DNA of 64,000 bases from Anaerolineae bacterium (GCA_030425205.1 JAUIAP010000029.1:1-64000), one strand, 5' to 3'; positions 17,182-23,907 are shown, counted from the first letter of the stretch. The notes: generated by a model not told the origin, from the sequence alone. Program-made: numbers and translations.

Positions 17182-18225
17182 CTACTGCGATTCCCGTTCC
17201 CACGTCCGCACGCCATAACGACTTAAATAGGTCGGAATATGCTGAAAGAGGGGATTCTCGGCGGCGATGTCGCGCAACATGGCGCGTTTATCGGCCGATA
17301 ATGCCCCACATAACAGCGTCAACGATCCGCCCGCTCCCCCTGCCCCGTTTACCTTCCAGCCAATTGCGCCGTGTGCTTTCGCAATGTCGATCACGCGTTG
17401 CGCGTCGGAGCTGATCAGGTCGGGATGCAGATTGGCTTGCGCGGCGGTGTTTTCAATCATCGTAGCACCGAACGCGCCAAAATCACCCGCATAGATAGCA
17501 TCGCGAGCGTGGCGAGCTGTGTTGCGCAGACGTTCGATACGAGAATCGGCCGATCCCGCGTCTTCCAATTCTCGAATAACCATCTCATGCACTTGGGACG
17601 AATTATGCGAATTGCCCAAGTAAATCAATACTAATCGCCGCTCCAGCTCCCACCAGATGTCGTTTGGCACCTGAATTTGCGAAACGGTCGCATGAGGATA
17701 TGCGTGCATGTCGATAAAGTTAATGCCGCCAAATGCGGAACAAAGCTGATCTTGAATGCCGCATTGCAGACCGAGCCGCTTCGTTTCGACCTCTTGCGCC
17801 ATGCGTGCGATTTCATGTGGCGTCAAGCGTCCCGGCGTGAGTCGGTCGAGCGCGGCGATCAGGGCAACGGTGACGGCGGCCGATGTGCCAGTTGACGCGC
17901 CTGCGGGAGCCTCCGAGAAGATGGTGATCTGAAAGGCGAGATCATCAGGAACATCCATCATGTCAATTGCGGCTTCCAGTAGTGGATGGCGTTCCCAGCG
18001 CGTTTGAGGGGTGCTGATCGCATAGCGTTCACCATAATTTTCGGCAAAGATGACGATGCGTTCATCCCGACTTTTGAGCGGGAAAACCTCGATCTGCACC
18101 TCCGCATAAGGGTATACGCCGATGTTGAAAATTTGCCCATATTCGGCAAACCATGTGTCTGTCCAGCCACCCAGATCACAGATGCGAATCGGGGCGACAG
18201 CGTTGATAATTTTGAGTGCGGTCAT
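17182..18225 (-). CDS. GHMP-family sugar kinase
   Basis: 347-residue GHMP kinase that transfers phosphate from ATP to a sugar. The N-terminus Ala-Pro-Ile-Arg-Ile-Cys-Asp-Leu-Gly-Gly-Trp-Thr-Asp-Thr matches the substrate-binding motif of heptose 7-phosphate and fucose kinases. The ATP loop is Glu-Ala-Pro-Ala-Gly-Ala-Ser-Thr-Gly-Thr-Ser-Ala-Ala at about residues 103-115. The third motif Gly-Ala-Gly-Gly-Ala-Gly-Gly-Ser lies near residue 295. ATG 18225 was chosen because the homologous start begins there. No heptose or fucose pathway genes are adjacent, so the substrate stays open. Confidence 0.88.
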   Translation of the reverse strand: MTALKIINAVAPIRICDLGGWTDTWFAEYGQIFNIGVYPYAEVQIEVFPLKSRDERIVIFAENYGERYAISTPQTRWERHPLLEAAIDMMDVPDDLAFQITIFSEAPAGASTGTSAAVTVALIAALDRLTPGRLTPHEIARMAQEVETKRLGLQCGIQDQLCSAFGGINFIDMHAYPHATVSQIQVPNDIWWELERRLVLIYLGNSHNSSQVHEMVIRELEDAGSADSRIERLRNTARHARDAIYAGDFGAFGATMIENTAAQANLHPDLISSDAQRVIDIAKAHGAIGWKVNGAGGAGGSLTLLCGALSADKRAMLRDIAAENPLFQHIPTYLSRYGVRTWERESQ

Positions 18226-18286
18226 AGCGCATAAGGATAGGATGTTTCGGCCGATTGTCAAAGAATCCCAAGTTAAACATGGCAGA

Positions 18287-19507
18287 TCATTTCCGCCCCA
18301 CTCCAATCCAAAAAACTGCCGTGCCATGTTGTCGATCGCGCATGAAAATTGCAGAATCGGAATGCTTAACACAACGTGCCGCCATTTGCCCATCCGTAAA
18401 ATAGACCCGCTTCCCCGAACCACTGCTGTTCCCCCGTGTCCCATATTTCACGAGGTCTTGCCGCAGTTTTTTGTTGAGGCGTGTCTGTTTCTTTGGAATG
18501 CGCGTGTGGCACGTTGCTTGATAGCTGTTGGGCAATCGAATGGCGACGTAGGATGTCCCTGCCTGCCCGTGTTTGCCTATTTTGTCCTTGAAGGGGAATG
18601 CGGCGCGACCATGTGCGAAATAGGTCTCGCTGGCTTCTGTGGCGGCTGAGAGCGTATAGTTGGCGACTCGTTCAACCTGCTGCGTAACATCATAGACGCG
18701 CTGTGTGCGTTCTGGCACGCCAGTGAGTTCTCGCAACGTGGCACGTGCAATTGGGCGACTCTCACGTCCTGCGTGGAAAGCTGCATAAAACGCCGCCCGC
18801 AAATCGCCCATGGTGCCGCAAAGAGCACGCAACGACATCGTCACGCAATCACCGCTGAAATGTTGGACACCCAGATTTGCTGCCACGCGCGTTCGCCCAT
18901 ATAGCCACAGGCGATCATGATCGTCACGTTCCCAAAATTTGCCATTGCCGCTTTGCAGAATTTGGCGCAGGCGTCGCCAGCCGCAGACGCGCAATAGAGC
19001 TCCCTTGCCCGTCAGTTGCGCTCGTAGCTCGGGAATTGCCAGCCAGCCGCGACCGTCGCTGTCGAGATGACGGCAGAGGAGATAAATTCGGCCGATTGCC
19101 ACCAACTCCTGTTTCAACATCCCGACTAACAGAGATGGCTGGACAACGATATTCTCGTCGCATACGTTGACGACCGAATGCGCTGTTGCTGGCGGCGCAT
19201 CTTGCGACAATGCGACTGTTTTGGGTACATCCGCACCGAAAATGGTGGCGAGAATAGTTGGTCGGGCCGTCGAATGTGTTTCTGAATTGTGACCATGCGG
19301 CAGGCTAGCACGTCCCCAGTTGAGATGGGGCGGGAGAATTTCGGCCGATGGCGTTGCTCCCGCATCCACCCTTGTGGAATGCGAAGCTAGCTGCACCCGA
19401 CGCGCCATGAGACGCGCATTGGCAGCCGCCAGCAGCTCACTAACAGCCGATTGGGCTGGAACGGACGATCCATTGACGCACAGATCGCCGTGTGCTATGC
19501 TTGCCAT
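18287..19507 (-). CDS. Putative replication or DNA-binding protein (Rep-like)
   Basis: 406-residue basic protein without a family I can name. After a loose ~110-residue N-terminus comes a winged-helix-like part (about 140-205: Leu-Arg-Ala-Gln-Leu, then Leu-Arg-Gln-Ile-Leu). A clear helix-turn-helix-like stretch follows (about 250-272: Arg-Ala-Thr-Leu-Arg-Glu-Leu-Thr-Gly-Val-Pro-Glu-Arg-Thr-Gln-Arg-Tyr-like). The C-terminus is basic and contains Lys-Lys-Gln-Thr-Arg-Leu-Asn-Lys-Lys. A Rep role is my inference. It comes from the neighbourhood (ParA operon, antirepressor, palindromes) and from a promoter-terminator unit reading away from, and antisense to, its leader. It could equally be a phage or ICE regulator. 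Confidence 0.55.
   Translation of the reverse strand: MASIAHGDLCVNGSSVPAQSAVSELLAAANARLMARRVQLASHSTRVDAGATPSAEILPPHLNWGRASLPHGHNSETHSTARPTILATIFGADVPKTVALSQDAPPATAHSVVNVCDENIVVQPSLLVGMLKQELVAIGRIYLLCRHLDSDGRGWLAIPELRAQLTGKGALLRVCGWRRLRQILQSGNGKFWERDDHDRLWLYGRTRVAANLGVQHFSGDCVTMSLRALCGTMGDLRAAFYAAFHAGRESRPIARATLRELTGVPERTQRVYDVTQQVERVANYTLSAATEASETYFAHGRAAFPFKDKIGKHGQAGTSYVAIRLPNSYQATCHTRIPKKQTRLNKKLRQDLVKYGTRGNSSGSGKRVYFTDGQMAARCVKHSDSAIFMRDRQHGTAVFWIGVGRK
19473..19501 (+). promoter_or_regulatory. Plus-strand promoter inside the 5' end of the Rep-like gene
   Basis: TTGACG (19473-19478), a 17-bp spacer and TATGCT (19496-19501), with an extended -10 TG two bases before it. It lies within the first codons of the minus-strand gene and points away from it. 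Predicted RNA start is about 19508. Confidence 0.7.
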
Positions 19508-19648
19508 ATATTACTTACAGCCACATCGGGATACACCATCCCCCTCCCCAATCAAGGGGCCTTTCTGCAATGCCTTCGACAACATTTACGCAGAGTATGT
19601 GGCAAAAACTATTTTCAGCGAGACACACCACTGTCTCGCTTTTTTGTT
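19508..19648 (+). ncRNA. Candidate antisense (countertranscript-like) RNA
   Basis: Bounded by the promoter at 19473-19501 and the terminator at 19617-19650, so about 140 nt long. No frame ends before the terminator. A CCCC / GGGG hairpin (CCCCAATCAAGGGG) lies within it. It is complementary to the leader of the minus-strand Rep-like mRNA, whose start codon is at 19507. This is the arrangement of plasmid copy-number control RNAs. Promoter and terminator are seen directly; the regulatory role is inferred. Confidence 0.55.
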
Positions 19649-19650
19649 TT
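19617..19650 (+). terminator. Terminator of the candidate antisense RNA
   Basis: Perfect 9-bp stem AGCGAGACA / TGTCTCGCT with loop CACCAC, followed by TTTTTTGTTTT. There is no T tract on the opposite strand, so it works for plus-strand transcripts. Confidence 0.9.
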
Positions 19651-19808
19651 TTGGCGACAGAACCGCCAAGCTCAAGAGGGAAAATGTGGCTAGTTTCTGG
19701 TCTTTAGTCGCTCGCAAAAGAACGCTGCCATTTTGACATTTCTCTCCACGAACCACTCGTTACCGTGCGTTAGCCGCTTTACCACCTGAGCTTGTTTGTC
19801 CTAAACGC

Positions 19809-19843
19809 AAAAAAGCCCGTCACGATGTGGTGACGGGCTTTTC
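19809..19843 (-). terminator. Terminator downstream of the XRE regulator
   Basis: 13-bp stem AAAAGCCCGTCAC / GTGACGGGCTTTT with six A residues on its left side, giving T6 on the minus strand. It is 290 bp beyond the stop of the minus-strand XRE gene. It is nearly symmetric, so plus-strand use is possible. Confidence 0.85.
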
Positions 19844-19913
19844 CCAAAATTTGCATATTTCACCTTCACAACTGCTTGCGCGTGGACGAAAATGGAGCAG
19901 ATACGTCTATTAC

Positions 19914-19942
19914 TTGACGATGACCGCTTGAACGTCCATAAT
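19914..19942 (+). promoter_or_regulatory. Plus-strand promoter of a second small-RNA candidate
   Basis: TTGACG (19914-19919), 17-bp spacer, CATAAT (19937-19942). Predicted start is near 19949. A terminator follows within 80 bp. Confidence 0.6.
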
Positions 19943-19948
19943 GAAGGG

Positions 19949-20027
19949 AAATGGGGAAACCCATCTTACCCACGTCTGGCTCCGTGAACACTTCTTGGCT
20001 GAGGGATTCACGCGAGCCACTTTTTTT
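19949..20027 (+). ncRNA. Candidate ~80-nt small RNA
   Basis: Lies between the promoter at 19914-19942 and a hairpin with T7 (stem GGCTCCGTGAA, 19978-19988, with TTCACGCGAGCC, 20007-20018). A second, smaller hairpin (GGGGAAACCC) precedes it. Any open frame runs through the terminator, so it is probably noncoding. The target is unknown. Confidence 0.45.
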
Positions 20028-20132
20028 ATGCTTTTGTCGTCCTCTCAATCAAAATCAATTTACGACTTGTTTTGTTTTAGAACGGTCGTATCTACGATTG
20101 ACAGGTGTGCTTAATTGCCTCTTCCGTACTAA

Positions 20133-20516
20133 CTAACCAACAATTGGCTCCAAAAGATAGTAATAACGCATCCAGTCCTCTTTTGTCTTGGCTGGTTTTT
20201 GCGCGTTGTAATGGACTTGCACGAGCAGATTCTTGACATTTTCGCTCAACTTGTCCCCCATCTGGCTGACAAAATCGCTATAGCCGGGCAGGTTCGCACT
20301 GTTTTGTGAACCATTCATACCGCTGGCCGCCAGCAACAGGCTGGTGGGCAACTGGTAATAGTCGACAAGGCGATTTAGTGTGTCGAGTGAGGGGTTGGTT
20401 TGACCGCGTTCAATACCTGACAGAAATGAGACAGAGATTCCCGTCTCTTTACTCACTTCTGCAAGTGTCTCTTTACGTCGTTTACGAATGCGTCTTAGCT
20501 CGGTTCCTAGATACAT
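20133..20516 (-). CDS. XRE-family transcriptional regulator
   Basis: 127-residue repressor-like protein. Residues about 3-60 form a Cro/CI helix-turn-helix (Leu-Ala-Glu-Val-Ser-Lys-Glu-Thr-Gly-Ile-Ser, then Gly-Ile-Glu-Arg-Gly-X-X-X-Pro-Ser). The rest is a helical tail of unknown role. ATG 20516 was chosen; a TTG at 20531 is possible. Its promoter (20567-20595) overlaps a TGATCA site, with three more GATCA sites upstream, so it probably represses itself. It heads the regulatory end of the replicon-like island. Confidence 0.85.
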   Translation of the reverse strand: MYLGTELRRIRKRRKETLAEVSKETGISVSFLSGIERGQTNPSLDTLNRLVDYYQLPTSLLLAASGMNGSQNSANLPGYSDFVSQMGDKLSENVKNLLVQVHYNAQKPAKTKEDWMRYYYLLEPIVG

Positions 20517-20566
20517 GGTTTCAATATCCAATCACGAATTGCTGTTCGTCTGGTTGATCCAGTATG

Positions 20567-20645
20567 ACTATAACGCAAACCTTTTTTATGATCAATAAGT
20601 AAGTGCGATCAAAAATTACGATCAGGGTGTAATTTCTGCTGATCA
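20567..20645 (-). promoter_or_regulatory. XRE promoter with clustered GATCA operator sites
   Basis: On the minus strand: TTGATC (complement of 20590-20595), 17-bp spacer, TATAGT (complement of 20567-20572). GATCA occurs four times between 20590 and 20645, at 20590, 20607, 20620 and 20641. One copy is the palindrome TGATCA overlapping the -35 box, and two of them flank AAAATTAC. Autorepression by the adjacent XRE protein is the simplest reading. Confidence 0.6.
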
Positions 20646-20736
20646 ATACAACACATCGTGTAGTCAGCGTTTTGAATGAGGGTTCGATCTATGATTCGGG
20701 GGATTTCGGCCGAATTATCCCTCCCCTACCCCTGAA

Positions 20737-21057
20737 TCAGCTACCCACGCGGAAAATTTTTTCTGTCGGGTAATTTAAGTTGGCTTTTCGTGATGGCCTA
20801 CCGATAGCCCTATCGTAGGCACTGCACCAGACAAGACCATAGAAGAAACACCCAACGCTGATTATCGCTGGAACGCTTCCCTCTTCTATCGTCTTTCCTG
20901 ATCCGCCTGCTTGCGTCGTGATAATCCATGCGGCCGATAAACAACCTATTACTGCTACCCAACTTTTGTGTGGAGATTCCATATCACCTTGCGTAAGTTC
21001 GCGTTCGATGAGGTGAATGAAACCGTCAAATCCAAAGATAAGCAAAATTGTCTGCAT
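20737..21057 (-). CDS. Small membrane protein of unknown function
   Basis: 106 residues with hydrophobic segments at about 1-14, 33-48 and 63-78. There is a Gly-Gly-Ser-Gly-Lys-Thr stretch that looks like part of a P-loop but lacks the surrounding fold. The ribosome site AAGGAATG is well placed before the ATG. No family is recognised. It lies between the XRE and ParA units and is AT-rich like them. It may belong to the mobile island. Confidence 0.55.
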   Translation of the reverse strand: MQTILLIFGFDGFIHLIERELTQGDMESPHKSWVAVIGCLSAAWIITTQAGGSGKTIEEGSVPAIISVGCFFYGLVWCSAYDRAIGRPSRKANLNYPTEKIFRVGS

Positions 21058-21131
21058 AGAGCGACATTCCTTAGGTCCGACTCTTTCTGGTGATTTGCGT
21101 AACGATTTTTCAGCCTCTTGATCCCAAACGT

Positions 21132-21165
21132 CTATTTGGGCAAATAGATATGTGTCTATTTGAAT
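21132..21165. promoter_or_regulatory. A/T-rich palindrome CTATTTGGGCAAATAG, site 1
   Basis: Arms CTATTTG / CAAATAG around GG (21132-21147), followed by a half site TCTATTTGAA that overlaps the 3' end of the small partition gene. First of a family of such sites at both ends of the ParA operon. Confidence 0.7.
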
Positions 21166-21482
21166 AATTCTGCAACCCGTTCGCGCAAATCTTCTTCCGT
21201 TCGACAGCCACGCAAATCCAGCTCTTTCTCACGCGCCAGATCGACAAACGCTCGAAATAGATACGCTTTCTTCATTGGCTTGCCCCCATCCCGACGCGCA
21301 TCGGCACAGACATCGTACAACCAATCAAGCTGCTCCCGACTAAATAGAACGGTCGTCTGGATCAGTTTTTCATCGCCCGTCATTCGTTTGCGACCGCGCC
21401 GCCCTGCCCCACTCTTGGACTTCGGGGTTAAGTCCATATCCAGCGGGTTTTCGTCCAATAAAATGCTCTTGCGCTTGCTCAT
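21156..21482 (-). CDS. Small ParA-partner DNA-binding protein (putative centromere-binding)
   Basis: 108 residues, coupled to parA by a 4-bp overlap (its ATG overlaps the parA stop). The N-terminal third is basic and probably disordered (Ser-Gly-Ala-Gly-Arg-Arg-Gly-Arg-Lys-Arg). Residues about 42-90 look like a short strand and two helices (Thr-Thr-Val-Leu-Phe-Ser-Arg-Glu-Gln-Leu-Asp-Trp-Leu), compatible with a ribbon-helix-helix protein. Small proteins in this position next to ParA usually bind the partition site and take the place of ParB. I did not recognise a named family. Confidence 0.65.
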   Translation of the reverse strand: MSKRKSILLDENPLDMDLTPKSKSGAGRRGRKRMTGDEKLIQTTVLFSREQLDWLYDVCADARRDGGKPMKKAYLFRAFVDLAREKELDLRGCRTEEDLRERVAELFK

Positions 21483-22249
21483 AGCTGCTCCAAAAGTTCG
21501 CGGGCGAATTGGCGGTAATCTTCGGCCGATCCATGCTCCGGACTATATTCTGTAATTGTTTTATTTTGTGCGGGTGCTTCTGTCAAACGTACAGTCTCAC
21601 GGATGAGAGTTTTGAATACATGTACCTTGCCTTCGAGGGATTGGCGCACGCTTTCCAATGCCTCGCGTGCAATGTTTGTGTTTGCACGATAGCGTGTGGG
21701 CAGCACACCATAAATTTTGAGCCGTGGATTCACTTCATACTGAATTTCGTCGATGCTGTTAAGCAGAAGACGCACCCCAGCCAACGAATAGTAATCAGTT
21801 GACATCGGGATCACAACGCCATCGGCCGCCGATAACGCATTGACCACCAATAAACTCAATGACGGTGAACAGTCCAGCAAGATAAAGTCGTAGTCCTCTT
21901 TGACAGGCTCAATCAATCGCCGCAGCCTATCCTCACGTCGGCGCGCGCTCACCAAATCAAGTTCTGCATCGGCCAATGAAATATTCGTCGGCACGAGGTC
22001 GATCTTTTCGCGCACCTGCACGATCAGATCATCTAGCGTCAACTCACGTGGGTTCATCAACGCTTCATGCAGCGTGCGCTCAACCTTTGAAAGCGCGATC
22101 CCGAATCCGAGCGTTAGGCTCGCTTGCGGGTCGATGTCGATCAGTAAAACGTCGTGCCCCATTTCGGCCAGCGCACCTGCTGCATTCATGGCTGAGGTCG
22201 TTTTACCCGTCCCCCCTTTTTGATTTGCAAATGCAATCACTTTTGTCAT
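21479..22249 (-). CDS. parA: ParA-family partition ATPase
   Basis: 256-residue deviant Walker ATPase. The P-loop Lys-Gly-Gly-Thr-Gly-Lys-Thr-Thr is at about residues 11-18, followed by Asp-Ile-Asp-Pro-Gln-Ala-Ser at about 39-45 and Leu-Leu-Asp-Cys-Ser-Pro-Ser at about 117-123. There is no N-terminal helix-turn-helix, so it is a small type Ib ParA/Soj-like protein. It would segregate plasmid or chromosome DNA together with the co-transcribed small protein. The ribosome site is TAGGAGC. Immediately upstream lie two A/T palindromes (22278-22308) that may be operator and centromere. Confidence 0.93.
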   Translation of the reverse strand: MTKVIAFANQKGGTGKTTSAMNAAGALAEMGHDVLLIDIDPQASLTLGFGIALSKVERTLHEALMNPRELTLDDLIVQVREKIDLVPTNISLADAELDLVSARRREDRLRRLIEPVKEDYDFILLDCSPSLSLLVVNALSAADGVVIPMSTDYYSLAGVRLLLNSIDEIQYEVNPRLKIYGVLPTRYRANTNIAREALESVRQSLEGKVHVFKTLIRETVRLTEAPAQNKTITEYSPEHGSAEDYRQFARELLEQL

Positions 22250-22277
22250 TCATTGCTCCTATTTTTATTCCACATAG

Positions 22278-22308
22278 CTATTTGGACAAATAAACAAATA
22301 GCTATTTG
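22278..22308. promoter_or_regulatory. A/T-rich palindromes, site 2, upstream of parA
   Basis: CTATTTGGACAAATAA (22278-22293) and the perfect palindrome CAAATAGCTATTTG (22295-22308), directly upstream of the parA ribosome site. Likely operator or centromere for the Par proteins. Confidence 0.7.
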
Positions 22309-22418
22309 ATATATGTTTTCAAAGTCCTCTAGGACGTCCAGACGATCGTAAAATGTATCTCGTAGCTTGATATAGTTTCTGACTGCGTTTTACTCAACAC
22401 AGGACAACCAAAACATAT

Positions 22419-22454
22419 AGCTATATTGCTATTTGTCCACATAGCAATATAGCT
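22419..22454. promoter_or_regulatory. A/T-rich palindrome, site 3
   Basis: Perfect 14-bp arms AGCTATATTGCTAT / ATAGCAATATAGCT with an 8-bp centre that completes another CTATTTG-type site (CTATTTGTCCACATAG, 22429-22444). It lies at the 3' end of the antirepressor gene and upstream of parA, so it may also act as a terminator-like hairpin. Confidence 0.7.
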
Positions 22455-22460
22455 ATGTGC

Positions 22461-23285
22461 TTAAAACGGCACTTCTTCACCAGTTAGAGAGCTATACCAG
22501 TCACGCAACCACGTCATGGCGTCGTCATACTGTTTGCTGGGAAGTTCTCGATAGGCCGCGATGTCAAAGCGGCGATACAGCTCGCCATAGACACCGCCGA
22601 ACTCATTGCGGCCGCTGCGTCGGCCGAGTTCCAGCGCGATTGCCTTGACCGCTTGCGATATCCGACTCGCTTGTCCTTGCGTGATTGCCCGCTGGGGGTT
22701 GCCGAGTGTGCTTTCTAGTTCTTCAATGCGTTGGGTGTTATCGTTGAGTGTTCGGCCGAAATCATTCAGCCGCGCCTCCATCACAATTTGATTGTGCGCC
22801 AGCTTCGTCAACGCCTGCAACATGCGATATGCCTGCACCGCTTCTGAGGAGGGGTCTAGCAAGTCAGCCACATCATTTTCAAATGACAAATGACGCAGAC
22901 GCACCGCCTCATCCAATACCTTATAGCACTCTTTTTGATAACGAATCAGCCGTTCCTGTAGTTCAGGTTTGACGCGCTGCACGCTTACCCCAAACAAAAA
23001 GCCGCTAACATAGTCGAGTGGAATGCACAAACGATTTGGATTGCCGCGCTTTTCCCCTTTTGTGGCCGTTATGGTCACGTATTGCACCGAATCGGTTAGA
23101 ACGGGATCGCGCAAGATACGGCGACGTTGCGCGGCAAAGGCGAGTCCAAGATAGTCGCAAATCGGCCGAACTGGCACATAAACTTGCTGCTTCCCATCGA
23201 CCTCAACAGCCACCGCTATCAACTCATCCCCATAAAAATCGACAATCTGCTGCTCAACAGGTATCAATGCTTTCTCGTCACTCAT
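22461..23285 (-). CDS. P22-type antirepressor N-terminal domain protein
   Basis: 274 residues. Residues about 5-115 resemble the phage antirepressor (P22 AR-N) domain: Val-Pro-Val-Arg-Pro-Ile-Cys-Asp-Tyr-Leu-Gly-Leu, then Arg-Arg-Ile-Leu-Arg-Asp, then Cys-Ile-Pro-Leu-Asp-Tyr-Val-Ser-Gly-Phe-Leu-Phe-Gly-Val. The C-terminal half is helical with a coiled-coil-like stretch at about 165-195. Such proteins interfere with phage repressors or act as DNA-binding regulators. ATG 23285 is favoured by GAGGA six bases upstream. Two GTGACC operators lie before it and one lies inside its own coding region. It may be the regulator that reads those sites. Confidence 0.82.
   Translation of the reverse strand: MSDEKALIPVEQQIVDFYGDELIAVAVEVDGKQQVYVPVRPICDYLGLAFAAQRRRILRDPVLTDSVQYVTITATKGEKRGNPNRLCIPLDYVSGFLFGVSVQRVKPELQERLIRYQKECYKVLDEAVRLRHLSFENDVADLLDPSSEAVQAYRMLQALTKLAHNQIVMEARLNDFGRTLNDNTQRIEELESTLGNPQRAITQGQASRISQAVKAIALELGRRSGRNEFGGVYGELYRRFDIAAYRELPSKQYDDAMTWLRDWYSSLTGEEVPF
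23062..23078. promoter_or_regulatory. Intragenic GTGGCC-type palindrome
   Basis: GTGGCCGTTATGGTCAC inside the antirepressor gene, a one-mismatch-per-arm relative of the two upstream operators. The flanking GCGCTTTT and ATTGCA stretches are also shared with the upstream pair. Confidence 0.6.
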
Positions 23286-23302
23286 CCATGTCCTCATAAT
23301 TT

Positions 23303-23358
23303 GTGACCATAACGGTCACGAATTGCAGTTTTGCGCTTTTTGTGACCGTTACGGTCAC
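23303..23358. promoter_or_regulatory. Two GTGACC-N5-GGTCAC operators upstream of the antirepressor
   Basis: GTGACCATAACGGTCAC (23303-23319) and GTGACCGTTACGGTCAC (23342-23358), centre-to-centre 39 bp, close to four helical turns. They lie just upstream of the antirepressor start, in the right place for an autoregulatory or divergent operator. Confidence 0.8.
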
Positions 23359-23414
23359 AAAACATTGGCCCGCAGATATTACCACATAGTCATATAGAAA
23401 CATAGACACACGCA

Positions 23415-23445
23415 CAAATAGACATATACCTATTTGTCTAAATAG
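23415..23445. promoter_or_regulatory. A/T-rich palindrome, site 4
   Basis: CAAATAG (23415-23421), 8 bp, CTATTTG (23430-23436), continuing as CTATTTGTCTAAATAG. Same family as sites 1-3. Confidence 0.65.
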
Positions 23446-23556
23446 CTGCATTTGAAGTGGACAGCGTAATGTTTCCATGACGCAGCACAGGAGAAGGAAG
23501 GTCGTTCAAGCGCATAGGGACTAAACCTACCAGCGTCTATTGCATAACAGCTTGAA

Positions 23557-23648
23557 GTTTGAACCAAAGGCTGATGTCCAAGGTCCGTTGAAACGCACTG
23601 CAAACAACGCGCTTGAGCGCGTTTTGCATATCAGCCTTCGGTTTTAAC
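23557..23648. repeat. Large imperfect stem-loop (~92 nt)
   Basis: Outer arms 23557-23575 and 23630-23648 share AAGGCTGAT / ATCAGCCTT and more. Inner arms are TGCAAACAACGCGC (23599-23612) and GCGCGTTTTGCA (23617-23628) with a TTGA loop. It may be a structured RNA, an integron/origin-type DNA hairpin, or a decayed MITE. Confidence 0.65.
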
Positions 23649-23754
23649 CGTAGGATTTCGCAAAGTCTCGTTTAGTGTAAAAAAAGGCGCGGCCTATCCG
23701 CCAAATCATGTTGCATTTACTCAGGCGGGAAACCTTAACAGCGAGCCCAATAAT

Positions 23755-23792
23755 CAAATAGACAAATATCCATACTGATATTTGTCTATTTG
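23755..23792. promoter_or_regulatory. A/T-rich palindrome, site 5
   Basis: Perfect 15-bp arms CAAATAGACAAATAT / ATATTTGTCTATTTG around CATACTG(A) (8 bp). It is the most perfect copy of the family and marks the right edge of the island. Confidence 0.75.
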
Positions 23793-23907
23793 TATGTATG
23801 CAATAACACGCGGTAGTCCAGTCAACAAAGCAGGGTAGGGGTGTTTCACGGGAAACGCCAAACTTAAAACCAGTTGCCCAAAATCACCTAATCTCTACAA
23901 TCCCCCA

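Larger units (their letters stand above)
19651..20132. other. Noncoding remainder of the 19508-20132 gap
   Basis: No protein gene is convincing here. It contains a terminator that faces the minus strand (19809-19843) and a second promoter-terminator unit on the plus strand (19914-20027). Together with the first unit this 625-bp gap seems devoted to small RNAs rather than proteins. Confidence 0.65.
23359..23907. other. Noncoding region with palindromes and a large stem-loop
   Basis: No gene is seen. It contains A/T palindromes at 23415-23445 and 23755-23792 and a ~92-nt stem-loop at 23557-23648. The density of symmetric elements is what an origin, partition or attachment region would show. 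No attachment-site duplication is recognisable by eye. Confidence 0.65.

Noticed and set aside
19320-19736. 138-codon plus-strand frame over the Rep-like start
   Set aside because: It crosses the promoter and terminator of the candidate antisense RNA and shows no domain; the minus-strand frame has a helix-turn-helix-like block.
20737-21057. P-loop ATPase in the small membrane protein
   Set aside because: Gly-Gly-Ser-Gly-Lys-Thr is present, but the protein is only 106 residues with several membrane segments and no Walker B; chance resemblance is more likely.
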